37,405 bases of DNA, taken from the NCBI GenBank assembly GCA_902801425.1, contig CADCIQ010000036.1, positions 1 through 37,405 of the forward strand. The letters run 5' to 3'. Position numbers and translations under genes: made by a program. Of this stretch, positions 1 to 6,954 are shown piece by piece. The notes beneath the pieces are model-generated. The model did no database searches, had not been told where the DNA came from, and saw only the letters and a program-made list of their open reading frames with translations. This stretch comes from an uncultured Bacteroidales bacterium. GTDB lineage: Bacteria; Bacteroidota; Bacteroidia; Bacteroidales; Bacteroidaceae. Every line of letters starts with the position of its first letter. Within the stretch, counting starts at the first letter, position 1.

Positions 1-75
1 CGGACTGCCCTATTAGGTATCGCTCCTTCAGAGCTCTTTCAACCACATGATAGTCAACAATATACAACTGAATAA
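1..75 (+). CDS. Possible C-terminal tail of an upstream gene (partial)
   Basis: Frame 1 from the window edge stays open for 24 codons and stops at 73-75. The other two plus-strand frames close within about 50 bases. A strong plus-strand terminator follows at 187-261, which fits a gene ending here. The peptide is too short to assign to a family, so this is only a positional inference. Confidence 0.25.
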   Translation, partial: RTALLGIAPSELFQPHDSQQYTTE

Positions 76-186
76 ATTCGTCGAACTCACGTTAGTTAGA
101 TTGAACACGAAAAAACACGCTGACTTAATGAAAAATCCGATGATTTTTTAGTAAATGGATTTTAATTTAACAGTAAAAATAATAAG

Positions 187-261
187 GGAAATGGATTTAT
201 CTGATAGCTGGCGCAGTAATATTTGCGCGATTTATTTCAGATAAATCCATTTCCTTTTTTT
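187..261 (+). terminator. Long-stem intrinsic terminator
   Basis: A perfect 18-bp inverted repeat (187-204 with 237-254) encloses a second small hairpin (GCGCA 211-215 with TGCGC 224-228) and runs into a T tract. The T tract lies on the plus strand, so it should end transcription entering from the left edge. The rest of 76-299 shows no gene; it is AT-rich. Confidence 0.75.
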
Positions 262-299
262 CTTCTAACTCACGTTATATTAATCTCTTGATTTCTTAA

Positions 300-2174
300 T
301 CACTTGTACTTAATAGGCATAACGTATATACCTGGATTCTTCTTCAGCAAGGAAGTCAACGGACTATTGTTCTTCTTCAGGCCCTTGGCAACGCTACCTG
401 CATTCACGCGGGCACCCTTAAGACTGCAATGGGTGTGGTCGTGGTTATAGTAACCTACGGCAACTGCTGCCATACCGCAATACTTATCCATCCAGTCAGC
501 GGTTATGTTGAGGACATCAACAAATTCCACGTTTGTTTCCTTTGCTATCTCACTACACCACTGAGGAATATAGTTGTCGTTGCGACGCTCAATATATTCG
601 CGGTTCAGCTTCTCTTTTACTGGATAGAAATTGCCGTGAACCTTACCGTCACCTTCATGCCATGAGTTGCGAGGAGTGAAGGAAAGGATGATTGGAATAG
701 CTCCCTTTTCCTTGCAATCGTCTATCATCTTGCGGAGATACCAGCCGAATGAATAGATGACCTTATACTTGCCTGTGCTCTCCATACGATACACATGGGA
801 TGTGTCCTTGGCACACGCTATCTCGCCACGCTCCTTCTTGCTATTTATAGGGCCAATATCATTATGCCCAAACTGTATCAGCACATAGTCGCCCGGACGA
901 AGCACGGTATAGACCTCATGCCACAAGCCTTCAAGATGATAGGTGCGCAATGAACGACCTGCCCTTGCAGCATTGATGAACGTACACTTCGATTCATCAA
1001 AAATGGTGTAGCCTTGTGACCCCCATCCCCACATACCGTCAAGCTCTTTGTCCTTGTTCTTTCCAGTGGAGTCGCCGCAAAGGAACACTCGTGTCTTCTG
1101 CTTCTTCTCCTCCGCAGTCTTGCTCTTAGGAATCACATATCCGTCCTTGTCATAGTTGTTTGGTTCCAATGACATGAACTTATTTTCCAAAGAATCCTGA
1201 CGGTAAAGCTTTTCCTTAAGTAAATATGTCTTAAGTTCTTCAATACGAGCACGTTCATACGCATCATAAGAATCGTCGAGAGTAAGGTGTTCTATGCCTT
1301 GTGCAGCCGATTCGGCATTGAGGCGGGCACCGTAGGCAGAGGTGTGAATCTTGTCGAGGTAAAAATGGTAATCCACTTTCCACTTACTGAATCGCTCAAG
1401 CTTGGTGGCTGAGATGTCATTGAGATCAACGACTGGCACCTTCATCTCCTGACCTAATGAGAAGATGGCAGGAGTGAAATCCGTGAGCTTACGTTGAATC
1501 TTGTCAGAGTCTTTCTCGCGAGCATTGCGAGGGGTAAGGGTGAAAAGCACAGGAATGCCACCTTGCGCACGGGTCTCGTTGACGAATCTGCGGATGTATC
1601 CTCCGAAGGTATATACGGTGTCCTTACATTGCGTCATCTTATTAAAGATGATGGTGCTATCGTGAGACAGGCTCAACTTTCCTTCCGGACGATAGCTTGA
1701 ACGCGCCCTAATGGTATCAATAGGACCGTTATCATTATGTCCAAGTTCGAGAAAGACGAAATCGCCCTTTCGCACTCCGCTGAGAGTGCGTTTCCAGAGT
1801 GTGGGGTTCTTATAGAATGTGCGTGGACTTGTGCCGCCGAGGGCATGGTTCTCTACCGTAACCTTATTCTCATTGTAATATTTATGCTCTACATAGCCCC
1901 AGCCCCATTGTCCGTTCTCACCATTTCCGCGAGTTCCTGTACGCATCGTGGAGTTTCCTACAAGGAAGATAACGGGATTATCGCCCTTGCGGGTAGAGCC
2001 AGGAACAGGTCTGGCTTCATTAGCAATATCAATGGAATCCTCCGTAACATCATGTACTCCATTGATATCACGCCATATAGCGTCATTTGGGTTAATCGGT
2101 TTCTGCCCATGCGAAGCGATAGGCAGCAGCACGAATACAGCACAATTTATAATATACGTTTTATAATTAGCCAT
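300..2174 (-). CDS. Secreted protein with two SGNH/CE12-type acetylesterase domains
   Basis: This is a 624-residue exported esterase, probably removing acetyl groups from pectic or other plant polysaccharides as rhamnogalacturonan acetylesterases do. A signal peptide covers about residues 1-23. Domain 1 (about 68-300) has the nucleophile block GNST with Ser75, the block GHND at 145-148, and the DKIH block with Asp274 and His277. A linker rich in charged residues leads to domain 2 (about 360-610), with GDST at Ser369, a second GHND, and a DHTH block. Both domains therefore keep the Ser-Asp-His set. Single-domain family members are usually 230-280 residues, so this is a tandem duplication or fusion. 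Domain 1 has Asn in place of the usual Asp of the GDS block. The polysaccharide substrate is inferred from family only. Confidence 0.85.
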   Translation of the reverse strand: MANYKTYIINCAVFVLLPIASHGQKPINPNDAIWRDINGVHDVTEDSIDIANEARPVPGSTRKGDNPVIFLVGNSTMRTGTRGNGENGQWGWGYVEHKYYNENKVTVENHALGGTSPRTFYKNPTLWKRTLSGVRKGDFVFLELGHNDNGPIDTIRARSSYRPEGKLSLSHDSTIIFNKMTQCKDTVYTFGGYIRRFVNETRAQGGIPVLFTLTPRNAREKDSDKIQRKLTDFTPAIFSLGQEMKVPVVDLNDISATKLERFSKWKVDYHFYLDKIHTSAYGARLNAESAAQGIEHLTLDDSYDAYERARIEELKTYLLKEKLYRQDSLENKFMSLEPNNYDKDGYVIPKSKTAEEKKQKTRVFLCGDSTGKNKDKELDGMWGWGSQGYTIFDESKCTFINAARAGRSLRTYHLEGLWHEVYTVLRPGDYVLIQFGHNDIGPINSKKERGEIACAKDTSHVYRMESTGKYKVIYSFGWYLRKMIDDCKEKGAIPIILSFTPRNSWHEGDGKVHGNFYPVKEKLNREYIERRNDNYIPQWCSEIAKETNVEFVDVLNITADWMDKYCGMAAVAVGYYNHDHTHCSLKGARVNAGSVAKGLKKNNSPLTSLLKKNPGIYVMPIKYK

Positions 2175-2308
2175 TGCGTAGTTGTTAGTCTTTTTGTCAA
2201 TAGATAGATTTTCGGTGTAGTAAACATTATGTTAACTAACGGATAACGAATAGTGAATTGTTGACTAATTGCGTCAGCAGTATTTTTATCTGTTCACTTT
2301 CGTCATTT

Positions 2309-3091
2309 TTATTCTTTCTTCACATATTGTCCTTTTCCACGGCTGAACCATCCCCATGAAATGGCATTTGAAGGACAATGATGCAGACAGGCATAGCAGG
2401 TCATGCATCTGCCGTTATGCTGCCACGCGGGGATTTTTCTGTCTGTGCATTTGATATCACCAACAGGACATAGCTTCTCGCATTTCCCACATCCAACGCA
2501 TTTCTTCTTATCTACGGAGAAATGTTTGTCGGTAATGAGATGGCTTTCGAAGAAACCACCCAGAAAACCGCTATACAAGCGCGGGAATGCTCCTTTGTCA
2601 AGATGCTCGCCGCCACGGCTCTCGCTTATCCATTCAGCGAATTTCTCAAGCCTCATGGCTGCATTGCGTATCTTCTCCTTTTCACGAGGTTCCTTGTCGA
2701 GATACATGAAGGGGAGTCCGATGTAGCTCTCAGGCATGATGATGGTGTATGAAGCGTTGAGATGCAGATGCACCGCCTTCAGTTGCTCGGCAAAGAGCTT
2801 CATTGTCTCTCCGGCACTATCGCCACAGGTAGAGAGGGCATAGGTATAGGTGCTTTCGTGATAGTTAGTAAGCCTGAGATGCAGTATGAACTCACGCACT
2901 ATGCTTGGCACTCGCCATCCGTGTACGGGGAATACGAATCCTACCTTCTCGCCTGCCTTGAGGGCGTATTCATGGAATGCACAATCCGGTTGTAGTGCAT
3001 CGGCGATAGATACAACTTTGTCACAAGTCTTGGCTGCAAGCTGTTGTGCTGCCCATTTGCTGTTGCCTGTAGCGGAGAAATAGAATATCAT
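2309..3091 (-). CDS. EFR1-type flavodoxin/ferredoxin fusion
   Basis: This 260-residue cytosolic electron carrier has an N-terminal flavodoxin-like fold starting with the FMN phosphate loop [11 protein letters not shown] (about residues 5-15). A C-terminal bacterial ferredoxin domain has two CxxCxxCxxxC motifs, [11 protein letters not shown] and [11 protein letters not shown], each fit to bind a 4Fe-4S cluster. This architecture is the EFR1 family (flavodoxin plus 2[4Fe-4S]), whose partners are mostly unknown. It follows the FHA gene on the same strand after 97 bases that hold a G-rich/C-rich inverted repeat, so co-transcription is possible but may be attenuated. No oxidoreductase partner lies beside it. 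Confidence 0.88.
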   Translation of the reverse strand: MIFYFSATGNSKWAAQQLAAKTCDKVVSIADALQPDCAFHEYALKAGEKVGFVFPVHGWRVPSIVREFILHLRLTNYHESTYTYALSTCGDSAGETMKLFAEQLKAVHLHLNASYTIIMPESYIGLPFMYLDKEPREKEKIRNAAMRLEKFAEWISESRGGEHLDKGAFPRLYSGFLGGFFESHLITDKHFSVDKKKCVGCGKCEKLCPVGDIKCTDRKIPAWQHNGRCMTCYACLHHCPSNAISWGWFSRGKGQYVKKE

Positions 3092-3099
3092 ACTTATCT

Positions 3100-3188
3100 T
3101 TGTGTTGGGTGATGGGGGTTAGGTGGTGGGTGGTGGCGGTTTGTAATATTCGAGAAAATACTATACACCAACACCCAACACCTAACAC
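3100..3188. repeat. Word-like inverted repeat between the FHA and EFR1 genes
   Basis: The plus strand begins with GTGTTGGGTGATGG-type words and ends with CACCAACACCCAACACC-type words. GTTGGGTG near 3102 pairs with CACCCAAC near 3173, so mRNA from either strand can fold across the whole gap. The same words recur at 28208-28240 after queE. This is a low-complexity dispersed repeat, not a coding region. Confidence 0.65.
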
Positions 3189-3722
3189 CTATTCGCTTTC
3201 GTTTCCTTTTGTCTTTAGGATAATTGATGTAGCACCGATGGTGAAGAGGGTGTCATTCTCAATAACCCTTCGCTCACGATCTCCGAGAATCTCATTGTCT
3301 ACAAATGTGCCTGTATAGCTTGGACCATCGCGAAGCACATACTTCAGTTTTCCACGCTTGTCACGGCTGACATTGATGATGCAATGATTCATGTCTATGG
3401 AAGGGTCGTTGGTCTCGATAGGCGTGTTGCACTTTGAACCTTTCATATACCTGCCTATGATATTGTCGCCCATCTTCAACGGAAGCACTTGCTTGTAGTG
3501 GAATACGTTCTCTATCACGATGATTGCACCACATCCTTCATCTGTTTCCTCTGCCGTTGGATTCTCTTCTTTCTGTTGCTTTCTTAATTTGGACACACCT
3601 ATGCGTATGCCAAACTCCTTACCACAATAGTCACATTGGAACACCAACGACTGACCATTGCTATATTTCGTTTCGTCAAATGTGATGTAGTTGTCACATT
3701 TGGGACATCTCACTCTTTTCAT
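3189..3722 (-). CDS. Zinc-ribbon FHA-domain protein
   Basis: This 177-residue protein has an N-terminal zinc ribbon (CPKC at 5-8, CDYC near 30-33) and a forkhead-associated domain at about residues 65-170. Visible FHA signatures are GRYMKGS, a GRxxxxS-like phosphothreonine-binding loop, and the NHCI segment. FHA domains bind phosphothreonine peptides, so this is likely an adaptor in Ser/Thr phosphosignalling. No kinase is adjacent. It starts 14 bases after the end of the HU/SPOR gene on the same strand, which suggests one transcript from the promoter at 4890-4921. Confidence 0.85.
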   Translation of the reverse strand: MKRVRCPKCDNYITFDETKYSNGQSLVFQCDYCGKEFGIRIGVSKLRKQQKEENPTAEETDEGCGAIIVIENVFHYKQVLPLKMGDNIIGRYMKGSKCNTPIETNDPSIDMNHCIINVSRDKRGKLKYVLRDGPSYTGTFVDNEILGDRERRVIENDTLFTIGATSIILKTKGNESE

Positions 3723-3736
3723 GTGGGTTTAGTTTT

Positions 3737-4837
3737 CTATTCCATTGTCTCCATCACCCAGGCATCATTGAATTCTGATGACATTTCCCTGAGTTCACGA
3801 ACTCCATTCATTGCTTCGCTCTCTGATGAATATCTGCCACAGATAACCTTGCTTCCGTTGCTTGCCGAAATGACTCTTGCATCATCCACTCCCTTTTTCT
3901 TGAGGGTAGATACGTAAGCCTCGCCATTGCTCTTGGTAACACGACTTGCAAGAACGATGACAAAGGTCACCTTGCTTTCTGATACCTCCTTAGCAGCATT
4001 TGTATTCTGGAAATCAGCATTGGCAGCGGTCTTGTTCTCTGCGTCAGTACGCTCCGTGCGGACAACCCTGTTGTTGATAACTTTTATTGCTCCAAGTTCC
4101 TCTGGGGTTGTGGTCTGTACCTTCGGCATCACCTTCGTCAGGAAACCAGTATCAATTGCGCTCTTCTGAAGTCCGTCACCAGTATAGTCTCCAAATGGAA
4201 GGGCAGCAAAAGCGACGATTATCAGAACCACGGCTGCAGCAGCAATATTTCTGAGCGTTGCTACCTTTATCGTTATAACCTTCTCATCGTTCTCCTCGTC
4301 AACGTATTCGGTCTCCACTTCCTCGCGAACAGGTTCAGCAAGCGGCTTTGCATCTTCCACTCTCGGAATCAGTGGTATGGATGCAGCAACTGGCTCTTCC
4401 TGCTTCTCGGGGAGTGAAGAGAGTACATCGAAATCAAACGATGTGAGTGCATAAAGTTCAGGAGTAAGGATACCCGCAGCACAAGGCTCAAATTCAAGAT
4501 TGCCGTCGTCATTGGTCTGAATGACACCAATATCAGGAAGCTCGAAGAACCCCTGATTGTTGATTGTCTGATTCATCTCCGATACCTCGCTCTTAATACG
4601 CTTAACGGCATCAGGATAGCTTATGTCGTAAGCCTCAACATAGGACTGAGCCAGAAGTGAATCATCGATATGAAGCTGCGGATTGAAGCCGAGAGTGCGA
4701 CTTGGTGGCAAGAACAGATTCTCCTCTTCATCATATACGGCATCAACATGGTGAGCCATAAACCCACCGAAACCCGGAACAATGACGCAATCATTGTTAA
4801 GGAGAAGAATTTCTATATGTTTTGCCAGTTCTACCAT
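3737..4837 (-). CDS. HU-CCDC81-like and SPOR-domain membrane protein
   Basis: This 366-residue protein is typical of Bacteroidetes. The N-terminus (about 1-130) matches the prokaryotic CCDC81-like HU domains, including the early VPGFGGFMAHH segment. A single transmembrane helix lies near 195-210, and a C-terminal SPOR-like domain covers about 285-362. SPOR domains bind denuded peptidoglycan at the division septum. A cytoplasmic HU-like half on the other side of the membrane suggests a link between the envelope and a nucleic-acid or protein partner, but that is inference. It is the first gene of a likely operon with the FHA gene, and its own promoter is very clear. Confidence 0.85.
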   Translation of the reverse strand: MVELAKHIEILLLNNDCVIVPGFGGFMAHHVDAVYDEEENLFLPPSRTLGFNPQLHIDDSLLAQSYVEAYDISYPDAVKRIKSEVSEMNQTINNQGFFELPDIGVIQTNDDGNLEFEPCAAGILTPELYALTSFDFDVLSSLPEKQEEPVAASIPLIPRVEDAKPLAEPVREEVETEYVDEENDEKVITIKVATLRNIAAAAVVLIIVAFAALPFGDYTGDGLQKSAIDTGFLTKVMPKVQTTTPEELGAIKVINNRVVRTERTDAENKTAANADFQNTNAAKEVSESKVTFVIVLASRVTKSNGEAYVSTLKKKGVDDARVISASNGSKVICGRYSSESEAMNGVRELREMSSEFNDAWVMETME

Positions 4838-4889
4838 TTGAAGTCATCGGCTATAAAGCCGGGGAGAGATCAATTTAAATTCTGAGTTG

Positions 4890-4921
4890 CAAAGTTAAGG
4901 ATTTTTCCCGAATATAGCAAA
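4890..4921 (-). promoter_or_regulatory. Promoter for the HU/SPOR-FHA operon
   Basis: Read on the minus strand, TTTG (4921-4918) and TAACTTTG (4897-4890) are separated by exactly 20 bases, the Bacteroidota -33/-7 pattern. The leader of about 45 nt contains a small hairpin, CGGC-TTTATA-GCCG (4845-4858). Confidence 0.85.
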
Positions 4922-5000
4922 TATTTAATGAATAAAACCAAGAAATATTTTTTTCGAAAAAAAATCCGCGAAAACTTTTCTTCTTTCAGAATCTTTTTAT

Positions 5001-5008
5001 TATATTTG
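5001..5008 (+). promoter_or_regulatory. -7 box giving a near-leaderless transcript
   Basis: TATATTTG matches TAnnTTTG and ends only 10 bases before the ATG at 5019. The expected transcription start lies a few bases before the start codon, leaving almost no 5' UTR. No good TTTG -33 box is visible. Confidence 0.65.
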
Positions 5009-5018
5009 CACCCAATAT

Positions 5019-5825
5019 ATGAAAAAATCAAAAACTTTTATCATGGGAATTTCCGTCATTGCCATATTGGCAAGCTGTGGAAACACTCCAGAGAAAAACA
5101 ACACCCCTTCAGAAGACCTTGAAGCAAAAAGGACGATACAAGGTTTCTGGGTTGACGAGTTGGAAGGAAATTGCGTTCTCCGTGCAAAGGGAGATACAAT
5201 TTTCTACACCGACTCTCTAAGTGAGCCTGTGAAATTTCATATCTATGCCGATACTCTTTACCTTGAAAGTTCACATCCGTCAAAGTACAAACTGAACAAG
5301 CTCTCCGAACATATTCTTCGTTTCGTGAACAACGATGGAGATGAGATTTCGCTTGTCAAGTCTGACGATAAGAATCTCGTTTCCCTGTTTGAGAACATCA
5401 AGAAATCTATCGATCACATCAATCAGGGAGAGCTTATCAAACGTGATTCCGTCTTTTCGGCTGGAGGAAAGCGTCTGCACGCATATATTCAGGTAAACCC
5501 AACGACATTCAAGGTGTATCATCCAACCGTCAATGATGACGGAGTAACGGTAGATCATGCCTATTTTGATAACATCGTGCACATAGCCCTCTACGATGGT
5601 GCAAGGAAGATAATAAACCGCGACTATCGCAAGAAGGATTTCGCTGCATACGTTCCGAAGGAATACATAGACCATTGTATTCTTTCTGATATAATTATAG
5701 AGAAGTCAACCGCTGATGAGGTTACGTTTGTTGCCATACTCAGCACTCCCGACACCTATACATCATATCACATTAACATTATAGTAAACATCACCGATGG
5801 TTCGGTGAAGATGAGTGTTGATTAG
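5019..5825 (+). CDS. Lipoprotein, possibly DUF4738-type
   Basis: This is a 268-residue lipoprotein. Lys residues at 2, 3 and 5, a short hydrophobic stretch and the lipobox LASC (Cys at 21) show SPII export. The ATG at 5019 is preferred to the one at 5043, because the later start would lose the positively charged n-region. The mature part has no catalytic motif that I recognise. Its first third resembles small beta-rich lipocalin-like lipoproteins (GFWVDELEGNC, GDTIFYTDS). The size and layout fit the DUF4738 lipoproteins seen in Prevotella, but that assignment is from memory and tentative. The AraC-type regulator follows 36 bases later, likely in the same transcript. Confidence 0.7.
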   Translation: MKKSKTFIMGISVIAILASCGNTPEKNNTPSEDLEAKRTIQGFWVDELEGNCVLRAKGDTIFYTDSLSEPVKFHIYADTLYLESSHPSKYKLNKLSEHILRFVNNDGDEISLVKSDDKNLVSLFENIKKSIDHINQGELIKRDSVFSAGGKRLHAYIQVNPTTFKVYHPTVNDDGVTVDHAYFDNIVHIALYDGARKIINRDYRKKDFAAYVPKEYIDHCILSDIIIEKSTADEVTFVAILSTPDTYTSYHINIIVNITDGSVKMSVD

Positions 5826-5861
5826 AGTTAAGTGATTAAGATTTATGTGGTTAGGGATTGC

Positions 5862-6221
5862 ATGAAGAAAGTTTATGATCATAAGGGGCTTGCTGTGAGG
5901 ATAAAGAAGATGATATGCGATAATCATCTCTTCCGTGACATTCATTTCTCACGGGAAAACCTTGCAAATGAACTGGACGTGTCACCAGCAAGGATTTCAA
6001 CGATATTCAAGGAAGAGATAGGCACATCGTTCTATGAATTCGTAAACAGGCAACGAACATATCATGCCCGACGTTTGCTTAAAGCGCCTTCACATAAGAA
6101 TGATACTCTCGAGGAGATAGCCTTGCAATCTGGATTCAGTAACCGAATGACAATGCACAGAATGTATCTTAAGGTTTACGGAATAACTCCTGGAGAGGAA
6201 AGGAAAAACACAAAAGAGTAA
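5862..6221 (+). CDS. Small AraC-type transcriptional regulator
   Basis: This 119-residue protein is almost entirely an AraC/XylS double helix-turn-helix DNA-binding domain. Helix-turn-helix 1 is around ENLANELDVSPARISTIF and helix-turn-helix 2 around LEEIALQSGFSNRMTMHRMY, followed by the usual GITPGEER end. There is no ligand-binding or sensor domain, so its activity must be set by level or by a partner. A GTG start at 5832 would add ten residues, but the ATG at 5862 gives a natural N-terminus. It probably shares a transcript with the lipoprotein upstream and ends at the hairpin at 6247-6287. Its targets cannot be read from the sequence. Confidence 0.82.
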   Translation: MKKVYDHKGLAVRIKKMICDNHLFRDIHFSRENLANELDVSPARISTIFKEEIGTSFYEFVNRQRTYHARRLLKAPSHKNDTLEEIALQSGFSNRMTMHRMYLKVYGITPGEERKNTKE

Positions 6222-6246
6222 AGACAAAAGACAATAACGCCCTTAT

Positions 6247-6287
6247 AAAAGAGTGTGGAGTTTCAAGCTCCACACTCTTTTGCTTTT
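6247..6287. terminator. Bidirectional intrinsic terminator
   Basis: A perfect 14-bp stem, AAAAGAGTGTGGAG (6247-6260) with CTCCACACTCTTTT (6268-6281), has a 7-nt loop. Poly-T and poly-A sides make it usable from both strands. It follows the AraC-type gene. Confidence 0.85.
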
Positions 6288-6339
6288 CCGCTGATACTCC
6301 TTCAAGAAATCTGCGGTAGTTGAGTGGATTTACATCCAC

Positions 6340-6570
6340 CTATCCTCCTAAACCACATCCACGATGCCAAGAATACCATTCCGCAATACCTGCAAAAGAA
6401 AAGAACACAACAACAAGAGACAAGAGCCATACAATTACAGCCCAAGAAGGAAGGGTTCTCTTATGAAACACCCTTACAACAAAATATATTGACAAGACCA
6501 CAAGCGCAAAAACTGCTATGAGTCCTATCCAAAACAAATGGGCATTTTCCTTTATTAGTTCATACATCAT
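6340..6570 (-). CDS. Small two-helix membrane protein
   Basis: This hypothetical protein of about 76 residues has two predicted transmembrane helices (roughly WIGLIAVFALVVLSIYFVV and WAVIVWLLSLVVVFFSFAG) joined by a basic loop, HKRT. The open frame reaches a TTG at 6597, but that codon lies inside the -7 box at 6602-6595. Translation must therefore start downstream, at the ATG at 6570 or the next at 6567. The family is not recognised. A perfect GTGGAT-TTAC-ATCCAC hairpin (6324-6339) sits directly after the stop codon. Confidence 0.6.
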   Translation of the reverse strand: MMYELIKENAHLFWIGLIAVFALVVLSIYFVVRVFHKRTLPSWAVIVWLLSLVVVFFSFAGIAEWYSWHRGCGLGG

Positions 6571-6594
6571 TTTATGTCTAATCAGATTATAATG

Positions 6595-6602
6595 CAAAGT
6601 TA
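6595..6602 (-). promoter_or_regulatory. -7 box for the small membrane protein
   Basis: TAACTTTG on the minus strand (6602 to 6595) lies about 25 bases before the ATG at 6570. It rules out the TTG start at 6597. No convincing -33 box is seen. Confidence 0.6.
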
Positions 6603-6675
6603 ATAAAACTTTCTCAAAAAAACATTATTCTATTTTTTCGAAATAGTCCAAATAAGGCTCTACCATACTTCAATA

Positions 6676-6766
6676 ATACTCCATCGTTTGTACAACGTTA
6701 CTCCATCGTTAGTCCATCGAAACGATGGACTAACGATGGAGTAACGATGGAGTATCGATGGAGTAA
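6676..6766. repeat. Inverted array of 11-bp units (4 + 4)
   Basis: Four 11-bp units ending in CCATCG (6676-6719, one degenerate) are followed by a 3-bp centre, AAA (6720-6722), and then four units of the CGATGGAGTAA type (6723-6766). The inner two units per side form a perfect 24-bp palindrome (6696-6719 with 6723-6746). Degenerate related words continue to about 6815. The whole stretch 6603-6900 holds no gene; apart from this array only AT-rich sequence is seen. Confidence 0.9.
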
Positions 6767-6900
6767 CCTCGGAGGAAGAACGGAGAAACGACGGAAGAAT
6801 AGAGGGCGTGAAGTTATTCTCGTCAATAAACAACAGGAAGAATCACAAGGATAATAAAAACAATCAAATTCTCCGACAAAGACAAGGAAACATGAAAAAT

Positions 6901-6932
6901 TTTGGTAGTGTCATTTTTTTTTCTTAACTTTG
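6901..6932 (+). promoter_or_regulatory. Promoter of the dipeptidyl peptidase III gene
   Basis: TTTG (6901-6904) and TAACTTTG (6925-6932) are spaced 20 bases apart, a full Bacteroidota promoter. The ATG at 6955 lies 22 bases after the -7 box. Confidence 0.85.
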
Positions 6933-6954
6933 CTCCTTGAAATAAACAGGAAAA

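Noticed and set aside
2269-2282. Exact 14-base match TTGCGTCAGCAGTA also at 26651-26664
   Set aside because: In a 37-kb window a few 14-base matches are expected by chance, and the flanking sequences differ.
6676-6766. Possible CRISPR array
   Set aside because: Units are 11 bp, contiguous and without spacers, and occur in both orientations; no cas gene is near.
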